Positions 21,494 through 31,986 of a DNA stretch of 64,000 nucleotides are shown here, piece after piece. The DNA lies in contig NC_092365.1 of the NCBI RefSeq assembly GCF_030848805.1, forward strand, positions 8,742,001 to 8,806,000, given 5' to 3'. The position numbers and the translations under genes are program-made. The stretch's first letter is position 1; every line of letters begins with the position of its first letter. This DNA is from Temnothorax longispinosus (Eukaryota > Arthropoda > Insecta > Hymenoptera > Formicidae). The notes under the pieces are model-generated. The model was not told the DNA's origin and did not search any database. It saw nothing but the letters and a program-made list of their open reading frames with translations.

Positions 21494-21841
21494 GCGAAAA
21501 TGATAAAAAATAAATACAACAAACGAGTAATATAAGTAAATATTGAATAACTATATAGATGTAATGTTTAATATCAAATAAATATAATTCCATAAACAAC
21601 TGAAGACGAGCATCTTTTATTTGCATTACGAAATCTGTTGTACACCTATAAATATAATTTTAAATAAATATTAAATATTAAATATAATTCTCTTTTATTT
21701 GCATTATGAAATCTGTTATACAAAAATCTGTGATTTATAGCTATAAATATAATAGTAAATAAATATTATATAAAGATAAATACGTGCGAATTATAACTTT
21801 AGGAGATTAGACGCTCCTGCCGCCGATATTGCGCTTCCGCT
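21494..21841. other. AT-rich tail between cargo gene and foldback element
   Basis: A short sequence around CTTTTATTTGCATTA(C/T)GAAATCTGTT is repeated at about 21614 and 21692, and AATAAATATTA-type repeats fill the rest. No coding frame is supported. Confidence 0.5.
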
Positions 21842-24213
21842 CGACGCACAGTGGGCCAAAACGGCAATCTAGCTGGACAAAAGTCGATTTTCGAAGATTA
21901 ATATTTCTTAAAATAAACGATTATATTTTTAAGAAAGATATCTGATAGTTTATTTTCTACAAAATATTTACCATTTACACTTGTAGTTGTGTTATAACAA
22001 TCATTTGAATACGTCGTATAAATGTCATCTCGCAAAACGTTAAATCATTACTTTAGCAGCGCTTGAGAAAGAAAGAAGTATTCTGCTTATATTGAAGAAT
22101 ATTAAAACTTCAAATAAGATAAATATAGAGAAAGGTATATATTTTTAAATTTTATTAACAAATTTTAATAATAGTTTTTTAATAATAGCGGTATTTTAAG
22201 TCAAACATTGCCGATTTTTAATTATAAAATTTTCAAAGTATGAAACTTAGAAAGGTCTACAAAAAAAAACGCTGTGGATTGCTGCCGTCATTTTACCAGC
22301 ATATTATTCCTTAGACATTTCTGAGTTTTATCCTTGAAAACTAGCTGCCACTAAGTGCCGCTCTCATAAATACAGCGTTTTTTAGAACTCGCAACTCGTC
22401 CGTTTGCGTAAAGATACACGAGACGGTCTCGCGCTGCGCGTGTATTTGGCGAGACTACCGTGTCTCTTGATATTGACATCTATCTATGGTTATCTATAAT
22501 TGCTGCAACGGTGTACGATAAACAATATTAACAATAACAACGATGACACTAATTCGCAAGTGATAAACGGACATAAAAGTCATGTGAAAGAGAAAGGTAA
22601 TAAATAAAAGTTATAATAAAGAAATATGGAAATAAATAAATTGTGAGAAAAATAAAGACATAAAAAAGTGAAATGAATAAGGCATGTCGAAATAAATAAA
22701 ATGTAAAATAAATAACTATAGATAACCATAGATATATGTCAATATCAAGAGACACGGTAGTCTCGCCAAGTACACGCGCAGCGCGAGACCGTCTCGTGTA
22801 TCTTTACGCAAACGGACGAGTTGCGAGTTCTAAAAAACGCTGTATCTATGAGAGCGGCACTTAGTGGCAGCTAGTTCTCAAAAATAAAACTCAGAAATGT
22901 CTAAGGAATAATATGCTGGTAAAATGACGGCAGCAATCCGCAGTGTTTTTTTTTTGTAGATCTTTTTAAGTTTCGTACTTTGAAAATTTTATAATTAAAA
23001 ATCGGCAATGTTTGACTTAAAATACCGCTATTATTAAAAAACTATTATTAAAATTTGTTAATAAAATTTAAAAATATATACCTTTCTCTATATTTATCTA
23101 ATTTGAAGTTTTAATATTCTTCAATATAAGCAGAATACTTCTTTCTTTCTCAAGCGCTGCTAAAGTAATAATTTAACGTTTTGCGAGATGACATTTATAC
23201 GACGTATTCAAATGATTGTTATAACACAACTACAAGTGTAAATGGTAAATATTTTGTAGAAAATGAACTATCAGATATCTTTCTTAAAAATACACTCGTA
23301 CAAAAAAAATAGGGAACACTTCATGAACCCTAAAAATTAGGCTATTTTCAAACTGCTGTAAGTCGGCGAAAAATTGTCGTAAAAAAAAATTTAAAAAAGC
23401 ATTTTGAAGCTTGAAGTTTCAACTTTAACGTACTTTTGAAGAATTTTTAAAATTTTTTTATTTTCTCTGTTGTACGCCTTAAAAAAGAACACATTGTTTT
23501 GTTCCTTAAAATTAACTTATGTTTGACTACTTGAAACTCAATTAAAAAATTTGTTTTCAAAAAATTCAATTAACGTTTCACAAACTACATAATTTTACCT
23601 ACAAAATGCTTTTTTTAAAATTTTCCTACGATTTTTTTTGACTGATTTACACGACTTTGAAGCAAACCCTGTATTTTTGAGAAAAAATGACGTAACTCGA
23701 TGAAAAATTATCGTAGAACAAACAAAAAAAAAGCATTTTAAAGCTCAAAATGTCAGCTTTAACGTGGTATCGGTGACTATAAAAAATTTTTCTGTCTTCC
23801 TTGTTTGGTGCTAAAATTAAAAATGTTGATTTATTCCTTAAAATTACACATTTTTAACACTCTGCAGTTTGATAAAAAAATTTTTTTCACAAAATTCAAT
23901 ACAAATACCACAAACTGTAACATTTTACCTACAAAATGCTTTTTTTTTAATCTTCCTACGATTTTTTTTTACCGATTTACACAATGTTGAAGTTAACCCT
24001 TTTTTTCTTGAAAAATGACATTTACCGCCGACATTAGCATTAACCAATGTGCACCACGTGGAGGTTGTCGGTCGGATTTTGCACATCGTGTGTGTGTGTG
24101 TGTGTCTGTGTGTCACAGCAGAGATAAGGACTCCGCAGCTCGTCATTTCTGCAGTATTTAAATGACTCCAAACCCTTTCTGCTGTGTGTGTGTGTACGTG
24201 CGAGCGCGTGCCT

Positions 24214-25272
24214 TTAAAATTGTGTGTTACCTCCTCTTTGATTGATTACTGCTTGCAATCGCTCTCGCATGTTTATGCACCTTTCAATTGCGCTTTGTGG
24301 AATTTTGCGCCAAATTTGCCTAAGCGCTTCTCCCAATTGGTTGAGATTATACGGCTGCTCCTCGCGACGCCTTAATCGTCGCCCTATTTCGTCCCAAATG
24401 TGTTCAATAGGATTTAAATCCGGACTATTGGCGGGATGTGGTAATAATGCAATATTATGCTCTTCGAAAAAGCGCCGAGTTACGTTGGCCGTGTGAGGAC
24501 GAGCGTTGTCTTGCATAAACACAAAATTTCGGTGTATTTGACGCAAAGGCAAAATGTGAGGTCGAAGAATGTCACTCACATAACGCGCACTTGTCATCGC
24601 AGGAGGTGGTAAAATCACTAAATCGGTTCGGCTTCTCACGGAAATGCATCCCCACACCATCACGGAACCGCCGTTATGAGCTCGTACTGGCATAACGCAA
24701 CGGCGATTGTAACGTTCATTTCGCCGACGCCAAGTACGTACACGACTATCATTGCCGTAGAGACAGAAACGCGATTCGTCGGAAAAATACACATTTCTCC
24801 ATTGCCTCACGGTCCAGTTTATGTGATTCTGCGCAAATTGCAGACGAGCACGACGATGCGTTAATGTAAGTGTTGGCACTCGCGCACGAGAATGAGAAGC
24901 AAGACCAACTTCTCTCAAACGATTACGAATAGTTTCTTCGCTAATGTTGCGTAAGGGAATAATTTCATCGCGAATATTCCTTGCGGTAATCGTTCGTCTT
25001 TGTAAAACTTGACGAACAATATGACGATCTTGTCGGATTGTAGTTATTCGAGGACGACCACTGCCTTCACGTCTCGCATAATGTCCAGTTTCTTGATATC
25101 TGGCCCAAGTTCTACTCACTACGGAAACGGATACGTCAACACGTTGCGCTACGTACCGCATGGAAAAACCTTCTTCCAGAAGTGCAATTATCCGTGCAAC
25201 TTCTATTGCCGGTAAATGTCTACGCATCATTTCGAAAATTTTCTTTCGCTTGTTACGCGCGAGACTTATCAA
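24214..25272 (-). CDS. Tc1-like DD34E transposase, left copy
   Basis: This 352-residue enzyme cuts and pastes the element at TA sites. The N-terminus has two helix-turn-helix DNA-binding units separated by the GRPR motif (72-75). The RNase H-like core has Asp165 (VYFSDESRF), Asp255 (MQDNARPH) and Glu290 (SPDLNPIEHIW), spaced 34 residues between the last two, which is the Tc1 signature. The length is normal and the frame is open. It differs from the right copy at two residues (Asn263 and Lys323 here). The start ATG lies close to the centre of the inverted dimer, so the two genes are divergent from a shared central region of about 350 bp. Confidence 0.93.
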   Translation of the reverse strand: MISLARNKRKKIFEMMRRHLPAIEVARIIALLEEGFSMRYVAQRVDVSVSVVSRTWARYQETGHYARREGSGRPRITTIRQDRHIVRQVLQRRTITARNIRDEIIPLRNISEETIRNRLREVGLASHSRARVPTLTLTHRRARLQFAQNHINWTVRQWRNVYFSDESRFCLYGNDSRVRTWRRRNERYNRRCVMPVRAHNGGSVMVWGCISVRSRTDLVILPPPAMTSARYVSDILRPHILPLRQIHRNFVFMQDNARPHTANVTRRFFEEHNIALLPHPANSPDLNPIEHIWDEIGRRLRRREEQPYNLNQLGEALRQIWRKIPQSAIERCINMRERLQAVINQRGGNTQF

Positions 25273-25616
25273 AATTTTGTTTCGTTTTTCACACTACAAA
25301 AATCGGCTGTGTACTGTGTTTATAAACTTTTTGTACGCATATCTCTAAAAATCAACGTCTTGCTGCAAACTTCGCGCCGTATGCAATCACGTGACTCGTG
25401 ACAGAATCCCGCCAATATTTAAATCCCAAATGTGTTCAATCAAATCCCATTAAACACATTTGGGATTTAAATATTGGCGGGATTCTGTCACGAGTCACGT
25501 GATTGCATACGGCGCGAAGTTTGCAGCAAGACGTTGATTTTTAGAGATATGCGTACAAAAAGTTTATAAACACAGTACACAGCCGATTTTTGTAGTGTGA
25601 AAAACGAAACAAAATT

Positions 25617-26675
25617 TTGATAAGTCTCGCGCGTAACAAGCGAAAGAAAATTTTCGAAATGATGCGTAGACATTTACCGGCAATAGAAGTTGCACGGATA
25701 ATTGCACTTCTGGAAGAAGGTTTTTCCATGCGGTACGTAGCGCAACGTGTTGACGTATCCGTTTCCGTAGTGAGTAGAACTTGGGCCAGATATCAAGAAA
25801 CTGGACATTATGCGAGACGTGAAGGCAGTGGTCGTCCTCGAATAACTACGATCCGACAAGATCGTCATATTGTTCGTCAAGTTTTACAAAGACGAACGAT
25901 TACCGCAAGGAATATTCGCGATGAAATTATTCCCTTACGCAACATTAGCGAAGAAACTATTCGTAATCGTTTGAGAGAAGTTGGTCTTGCTTCTCATTCT
26001 CGTGCGCGAGTGCCAACACTTACATTAACGCATCGTCGTGCTCGTCTGCAATTTGCGCAGAATCACATAAACTGGACCGTGAGGCAATGGAGAAATGTGT
26101 ATTTTTCCGACGAATCGCGTTTCTGTCTCTACGGCAATGATAGTCGTGTACGTACTTGGCGTCGGCGAAATGAACGTTACAATCGCCGTTGCGTTATGCC
26201 AGTACGAGCTCATAACGGCGGTTCCGTGATGGTGTGGGGATGCATTTCCGTGAGAAGCCGAACCGATTTAGTGATTTTACCACCTCCTGCGATGACAAGT
26301 GCGCGTTATGTGAGTGACATTCTTCGACCTCACATTTTGCCTTTGCGTCAAATACACCGAAATTTTGTGTTTATGCAAGACAACGCTCGTCCTCACACGG
26401 CCATCGTAACTCGGCGCTTTTTCGAAGAGCATAATATTGCATTATTACCACATCCCGCCAATAGTCCGGATTTAAATCCTATTGAACACATTTGGGACGA
26501 AATAGGGCGACGATTAAGGCGTCGCGAGGAGCAGCCGTATAATCTCAACCAATTGGGAGAAGCGCTTAGGCAAATTTGGCGCGAAATTCCACAAAGCGCA
26601 ATTGAAAGGTGCATAAACATGCGAGAGCGATTGCAAGCAGTAATCAATCAAAGAGGAGGTAACACACAATTTTAA
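25617..26675 (+). CDS. Tc1-like DD34E transposase, right copy
   Basis: This mirror-image copy of the gene at 24214-25272 also has 352 residues. The same domains are present: paired helix-turn-helix, GRPR at 72-75, Asp165, Asp255 and Glu290. It has Ile263 and Glu323 where the left copy has Asn and Lys, and one silent change near codon 83. Both copies are complete, so this may be an active transposase source. Because the centre is palindromic, the 5' flank of this gene is the complement of the other gene's 5' flank and the two would share promoter sequence. Confidence 0.93.
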   Translation: MISLARNKRKKIFEMMRRHLPAIEVARIIALLEEGFSMRYVAQRVDVSVSVVSRTWARYQETGHYARREGSGRPRITTIRQDRHIVRQVLQRRTITARNIRDEIIPLRNISEETIRNRLREVGLASHSRARVPTLTLTHRRARLQFAQNHINWTVRQWRNVYFSDESRFCLYGNDSRVRTWRRRNERYNRRCVMPVRAHNGGSVMVWGCISVRSRTDLVILPPPAMTSARYVSDILRPHILPLRQIHRNFVFMQDNARPHTAIVTRRFFEEHNIALLPHPANSPDLNPIEHIWDEIGRRLRRREEQPYNLNQLGEALRQIWREIPQSAIERCINMRERLQAVINQRGGNTQF

Positions 26676-27960
26676 AGGCACGCGCTCGCACGTACACACA
26701 CACACAGCAGAAAGGGTTTGGAGTCATTTAAATACTGCAGAAATGACGAGCTGCGGAGTCCTTATCTCTGCTGTGACACACAGACACACACACACACACA
26801 CGATGTGCAAAATCCGACCGACAACCTCCACGTGGTGCACATTGGTTAATGCTAATGTCGGCGGTAAATGTCATTTTTCAAGAAAAAAAGGGTTAACTTC
26901 AACATTGTGTAAATCGGTAAAAAAAAATCGTAGGAAGATTAAAAAAAAAGCATTTTGTAGGTAAAATGTTACAGTTTGTGGTATTTGTATTGAATTTTGT
27001 GAAAAAAATTTTTTTATCAAACTGCAGAGTGTTAAAAATGTGTAATTTTAAGGAATAAATCAACATTTTTAATTTTAGCACCAAACAAGGAAGACAGAAA
27101 ATTTTTTATAGTCACCGATACCACGTTAAAGCTGACATTTTGAGCTTTAAAATGCTTTTTTTTTGTTTGTTCTACGATAATTTTTCATCGAGTTACGTCA
27201 TTTTTTCTCAAAAATACAGGGTTTGCTTCAAAGTCGTGTAAATCAGTCAAAAAAAATCGTAGGAAAATTTTAAAAAAAGCATTTTGTAGGTAAAATTATG
27301 TAGTTTGTGAAACGTTAATTGAATTTTTTGAAAACAAATTTTTTAATTGAGTTTCAAGTAGTCAAACATAAGTTAATTTTAAGGAACAAAACAATGTGTT
27401 CTTTTTTAAGGCGTACAACAGAGAAAATAAAAAAATTTTAAAAATTCTTCAAAAGTACGTTAAAGTTGAAACTTCAAGCTTCAAAATGCTTTTTTAAATT
27501 TTTTTTTACGACAATTTTTCGCCGACTTACAGCAGTTTGAAAATAGCCTAATTTTTAGGGTTCATGAAGTGTTCCCTATTTTTTTTGTACGAGTGTATAA
27601 TCGTTTATTTTAAGAAATATTAATCTTCAAAAATCGACTTTTGTCCAGCTAGATTGCCGTTTTGGCTCACTGTGCGACGCTTCCGACTATGCTCAGTTTC
27701 GCGCTCGGCGTTATCACTCGCTCTCGCGTTCCACCGTTCTTCTTCGAGTTCGACGCTCTCGTTCGCTTACGCATCGTTCGCGGTCGTCTCGCGCGCTCGA
27801 CGCTGTCGCTCTCGCGCTCGGCGTTATCGAGCACGATTATATGTATAATGTATATGCGGTGTAGGTATGCGGAAAAAAATGAATAATTTTGTTCGTCGAT
27901 TTTGCATCAGTTTTTTATTATTGATTAAAATATTATATATATACATAGATGGATACATAT

Positions 27961-28659
27961 TTATATTTGATCCGTGGAGTTGATGCTGGAAAGACAATCA
28001 CGTCGCTCGTTCCACCAGTCGCGCAACTTCATTACGTTCTCCATAGCGCAGCACCGTTGATGACGTCCGCAGCGAAACGCCCGATCGGCCCGAAGAAATT
28101 CCAATCGATCGATGTCGTCGTACTCGTCGTCGATGGTCTCGATCGTCGCGTCGACGTCGCGAACGGCGTCGCCGAGGATCTCCTCCAGCCACCTCTTCTT
28201 TTCGAGCCCTTTCACGTATATCCGCGCGCCGGGCGTTTCTCTTCTCTCACCCAGGTCGTCGCACACCGCGCGTCGAATAATCGACCTGGCTAGGCGATAG
28301 TCCACGTCCCCGTCTTTCCAACGGAGGCCGTGATGGTTCGCCATCAGCCAGTTAGCCCTCGCTTTCTCGGCGCTCGTGAGAAGGTCCCACGCCATCGGCG
28401 CGCGAAACACGTGATGCGCGAGTTCGCGCGTCTCGCTTCGGAGCACGGCCACCTCCTTCGCGACAAATCTGTCGTTCACCACAAATCCCTGCAGGTCGAC
28501 GAAGATCGTCGTCGTCGTTGCAGCTGCGGCCATTGAGTCGGTGCGCGTCGAACAATTCACACTCAAGCTGCTCATTCTTAACGGGATCTGAGGAACGATC
28601 GAAGGATCCCCGTATTTATATATCTCCCATTTCCGGGATGTGGTGTCCCACAATCGCAT
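27961..28659 (-). CDS. Polinton gene with a nuclease-like IFVDLQGF start motif
   Basis: A 232-residue open frame contains TIFVDLQGFVVNDRFVAKE, AHHVFRAPMAW, ARANWLMANHHGLRWKDGD and a C-terminal C/H-rich FRCGRHQRCCAMENV segment. I know this family as a frequent passenger in insect Polintons and related loci; its function is not established. The hxhDxxGF start and conserved HHGL resemble the first motifs of DnaQ-like 3'-5' exonucleases, an inference only. The true start is probably an internal Met (MSSLSVN or MAAAATT), since the first 30 residues are unlike the family. It lies directly downstream of the capsid gene, on the same strand. Confidence 0.65.
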   Translation of the reverse strand: MRLWDTTSRKWEIYKYGDPSIVPQIPLRMSSLSVNCSTRTDSMAAAATTTTIFVDLQGFVVNDRFVAKEVAVLRSETRELAHHVFRAPMAWDLLTSAEKARANWLMANHHGLRWKDGDVDYRLARSIIRRAVCDDLGERRETPGARIYVKGLEKKRWLEEILGDAVRDVDATIETIDDEYDDIDRLEFLRADRAFRCGRHQRCCAMENVMKLRDWWNERRDCLSSINSTDQI

Positions 28660-28692
28660 CTTTCCGTTAGATAATTTTGCGCACCACGTTGG

Positions 28693-29930
28693 TCAGTGGA
28701 CCTCGATGACGCGATCGTGAACGATGAGACAAAAGGCGGTGGTCTTCGGCGGAACGTTTTCCTTGCATTCGAATTCGATGCGCACGTCCACGGTGGTGCT
28801 CTTCACCGCTTCGTTTTGGCGGGAATAATCGATCACCACGAGCGGAGCTACACGCGCGAATTCGCGCGGGGAGAAGAGCGCGTCGTCGCGACTGTCCCCG
28901 TAGTACGCTCCTCGAAATTTCGCGCACATCTCGTACAGCACGGCAAACTTGTCGCTCTCGAAATCCGCGTTCACGTCGTCGTAGGGATAGAATTCCGAGT
29001 TGAGATACAATTTCACGTTGGCGAGCGCGCAATGATCGAACCTCCGTAAATTCGTTTCGCCGTCCGGTCTGCAGCGCGAATATGACGTATCGCGGCTTCT
29101 CCAACTGCGGCGCGGCTTTCACGGCCCACGAATGCTTGGTCGTGCTCTGCAGCAGGGGAAATTCGTACAGGTCCCAAGAGCGAAAGCCCGCGCTCAGAAA
29201 TCGTCCGCTCTCCAACGTTCGCAATAGCGACAGTTTAGTCACGTCGTTTAACGCCACGTGCGGCATACGCCATTGTACTTTTAGTAGTGTAATTTTAGGA
29301 TCCTTGGCCGGATCTCTCGGTACGATTTTCTTCGGATCTACGACGCAGTTGTGGTCGCTACGAGAGCGTATCAGGATAAGCTCGTATCGCGCGTTTATCA
29401 CCACGCATTTGTAGTCCTCGCAAAAACCCAAGAAAATATTCAAAGGCGTAAAAGTTGAATTGACGGGATGGGCTGTTCAGATTCGATTCGTTCGTCGGAT
29501 AACACCATCCGGCGTTCTGCAGTCTCCTGGCTCGTTCGGCGGTCAGCGACACGTTCTTTATCGTGCTGGTTATTCCGACGTTTCTACACTGGTCGATCTT
29601 CACGCCGTCGAGTTCGTATCGAATCTCGTCGAACATAAACGCGATGCAGTTGTTGACCAATTTCGCGTATTGCCTTTGATCGTCCCTCGCTTCCGACGTC
29701 GCCGCGCCGCCGGCGTCGTCATAGAGTCGTCCCTCGACGTACAGGAAACTGTCGCACGGCAGTGTATACAGATCCTGCTGCTGTATGGGTATTCGTATCT
29801 CGTCGTTGTGCCCGAACGTCGTGTTGACGTACGGGTTATACATGTGAGTCTCGATTCCGACGATGCGCTCGTCGAAGATCGGCTCACCGCCGATACTCAG
29901 AATGTCGGCCATGGTCTTTTCTTTCGTCAA
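28693..29930 (-). pseudogene. Polinton major capsid protein (PY), frameshifted
   Basis: The N-terminal frame (29358-29930) begins MADILSIGGEPIFDERIVG about six codons in and holds QQDLYTLPCDSFLYVEGRL. The middle frame (to about 29060) carries LLKVQWRMPHVALND and SWDLYEFPLLQSTTKHSW. The last frame (28693-29060) has VKLYLNSEFYPYDD and FRGAYYG. These match the double jelly-roll capsid protein of Polintons, which would form hexon-like capsomers. Frame changes near 29440 and 29060 split the gene, so no intact capsid protein is made here. Total span is about 410 codons, normal for the family. Confidence 0.88.
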
Positions 29931-29942
29931 TGTGGAAACGAC

Positions 29943-30180
29943 GCGGCGGCGAAGCGTTTCTCACGGCGAAACCCAGCGATCGTAGGAACCTGACGTTGGC
30001 GTTGCTGAGAACGGCTTTTCTTCCTCCTTCACCACCACCGCCTCTTCTCTTCCTTACGCTTTCGATTTCGTCGTAGAACGGGCTAGCTCGCTCGTTCGTA
30101 CAATTCGCGCTCGATCCGTTCAGAACGAGCATCCCTCTCGCTCTCTCTCCTCAAATCGCGGAGATACGCGCACACACACA
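29943..30180. other. Gap between capsid genes
   Basis: A short GC-rich spacer separates the two capsid genes. Frames on the minus strand are open but contain a poly-Gly/Arg stretch without a recognisable domain. Confidence 0.4.
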
Positions 30181-30670
30181 CTAACCGCGGCGACGACGTA
30201 CGTGCAGTCTAATCGTTATCTCCTCGCCGCAAAAGTCGATCAATCGATCGTTCTGATCCACGATTCGCACCGTGATATTGGTGACGTTTCGCACAACGAT
30301 CGGGAGGTAAATGATCTGCGTCGGAGTCTCCGACAGTTTATATCCCGGTGGAACTTTTGGCGCGAATTCGTGTATCGCGTGCACCGAGCGTCCGTTGCTG
30401 TACGCTCCCGTGGTGATGCTGCATTCGATGCGAATTATGTTCACGGTCATGACGTCAACGGGTCCGTCGGAAACGTACCATTTGTTCGGTTTCAGGATAC
30501 GATCGCGCGAGAAACCCAAAAGAGAACCGATGTTGTTAGGTTTTGTAAAATTCACTCTGTAGGCGCATTTAATCTCGCTCCTCATGGTATTCTCGTTGGC
30601 GCGAAGAGCGAGTATCGTTCTCCCACCACCGTCATCGTCGTCGTTCTTACCGTCGTTTTCGTATATGCCA

Positions 30671-30708
<38 letters not shown>

Positions 30709-31115
30709 GTCGTCGTCTTCGTCCTCGTATATGCGATAACCGTCGTTATCATCCTCGTCGTCATCCTTCTCCGTTCGGTTTTTTCTTTTACCCGTCCAGC
30801 GCCATCGGCCTGCAGTTTTTCTCTCTTTTCTTTCTTTTTCTCTCTCTCGCGGGCGCGACGTTCGCGATGAAGAAGAGCGGCGCGCAGATATCTGCTCACG
30901 GCTCGCAGCTCGTACGACCCTTCCGGAACGACGATCTTCCGGTCGTCCTCGCCGAAGTAGAATCGATTGTTCGCCGGCGTAACGTTCGGTATCGAGTTGT
31001 ACGTCTCAAAAGTCGCCAAACCCAGCTCGTACTCGCCGTCGCTCAGATCCAAAGCGGGAAAATGACTCGCCGCGAGAACGCTGCTGGTTCCGGTTAACGT
31101 GAGCGTCAGCGACAT
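30181..31115 (-). pseudogene. Polinton minor capsid (penton-like, PX), frameshifted
   Basis: The first frame starts MSLTLTLTGTSSVLAAS at 31115 and holds LDLSDGEYELGLATFETYN, NNRFYFGED and GSYELR. The last frame (30181-30585) has FTKPNNIGSLLGFS, IRIECSITTGAYSNG, FAPKVPPGYKLSE and a GEEITIRLHVRRR end. Both match the single jelly-roll penton protein of Polintons. Between them lies a long trinucleotide expansion (GTC repeats, about 30660-30760) that would encode an Asp-rich linker, and the frame changes near 30850. This linker is an oddity of this copy. The gene overlaps the end of the protease frame by about 110 bases. Confidence 0.87.
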
Positions 31116-31986
31116 CGCGGGAGAACGTCGATCTTCCGCCACTCCCCCAATCGATCTCGCGAAGAAATCGCAGGCACAGCTGTCCGCAGATTCTCTGCTC
31201 GAACGTCTGAAACGCGCGACGATTGTACGTCACGATCGCGCTCTCGCCGTCACCGCCGAGATATCGCGCGAGATCCCTCGGCGGACGAAGATTTCCGAAC
31301 GCGTCGAAGTAGATCGCCGCGTTCCCTTTCTTCGCGTAAGCGACCCAATGCGTGCCCGGACCCGCCGCGTCGTCGAGATTCACGATGCCGCACTCCGCGT
31401 GTCGTACCCTCGTCGGCAGAGCGTCGCGCATGAATACCCCGCGGAAGAACGGTATGCGTAGGCGACGCGCCGATCGATCGAGCTGCTCGTTCGTCGTGAC
31501 ACCGTACGGCGGCAGATCCGACGTCGCCGCTAACGTCGTCTTCTTTCGCGAAATTTTTTTTTCGGCGACTTTCCTTGCGTTATCTCCGCGCTTCTTATAC
31601 GGCGCGAGGTACAACCCGCGACCCTCCATCGCGCGATTGTATCGCTGCACTTCCTCGAGTTGCCTTTGCGCCGCTTTGCCGGCGCTCACCGCTTTAGCCA
31701 CGCCAGCCGCGCTACCGATCAAAGAACCGAACGCGCCCAACATCGGTAGGAAGGGCAAGAAGCCACCGCGTTTCGCTGTCGGAAGTATCCTCCGCCTCTT
31801 TCTCCTTGTCCTCGTGTTCTTCCCGCTCGATCCCGTTCCTTTCCTCTTTTTTCCTCTTTTCCTTTCTATACCCATGCCTAGTTTCGTCTTCACCTTCATA
31901 GCCGCCCATACGGCCGCCGCGGCGAGTCTCTCACTGACCGTCGAGTCCTTCGCGGTGACGCGCTCGCGCGCCCTTTCGGCGAGCAA
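31006..31986 (-). CDS. Adenain-like cysteine protease with basic, membrane-active-like N-terminal part
   Basis: The last third is an adenovirus-type maturation protease: GTHWVAYAKKGNAAIYFDAFG supplies His212 and Asp227, and Gln259 precedes Cys266 (ICGQLC) by seven residues, the adenain spacing. It would process capsid precursors. Upstream residues 1-150 are strongly basic and include a hydrophobic GGFLPFLPMLGAFGSLIGSA stretch, similar to the membrane-active or core proteins of adenovirus-like elements. In other Polintons I know these as separate proteins; here one frame runs through both. The frame's upstream limit is a TGA at 31987-31989, immediately after the PLA2-like part. The extreme C-terminus past Cys266 overlaps the minor capsid start. 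Confidence 0.82.
   Translation of the reverse strand: MLAERARERVTAKDSTVSERLAAAAVWAAMKVKTKLGMGIERKRGKKRKGTGSSGKNTRTRRKRRRILPTAKRGGFLPFLPMLGAFGSLIGSAAGVAKAVSAGKAAQRQLEEVQRYNRAMEGRGLYLAPYKKRGDNARKVAEKKISRKKTTLAATSDLPPYGVTTNEQLDRSARRLRIPFFRGVFMRDALPTRVRHAECGIVNLDDAAGPGTHWVAYAKKGNAAIYFDAFGNLRPPRDLARYLGGDGESAIVTYNRRAFQTFEQRICGQLCLRFLREIDWGSGGRSTFSRDVADAHVNRNQQRSRGESFSRFGSERRRVRAGFGDF

Larger units (their letters stand above)
23291..27597. mobile_element. Tc1-like element built as a perfect inverted dimer
   Basis: The element spans 23293-27595 with TA on both sides. Its left arm (23293-25436) is the reverse complement of the right arm (25452-27595), about 2.14 kb each, around a 16-base centre. The tips read CACTCGTACAAAAAAAATAG. 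Each arm holds one intact transposase gene reading outward from the centre. Each arm also has two diverged copies of a roughly 360-bp AT-rich repeat between the gene and the tip. The arms differ at only a handful of sites, so the structure is young or is kept uniform by gene conversion. Confidence 0.92.
21842..27679. mobile_element. Foldback DNA transposon, split by a Tc1-like dimer
   Basis: The ends CACAGTGGGCCAAAACGG (from 21847) and its near reverse complement (ending 27674) are flanked by CGACG on both sides, a likely 5-bp target duplication. When the Tc1-like insertion is ignored, the left arm (21847 to about 22500) pairs over about 650 bp with the right arm (about 22707-23292 plus 27598-27674). 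The loop of about 200 bp is AT-rich and has no gene. It is therefore non-autonomous. I cannot assign the superfamily. Confidence 0.8.

Noticed and set aside
30202..30870. A 222-codon plus-strand frame with a long Val run
   Set aside because: It is opposite the penton-like gene and arises from the GTC trinucleotide expansion.
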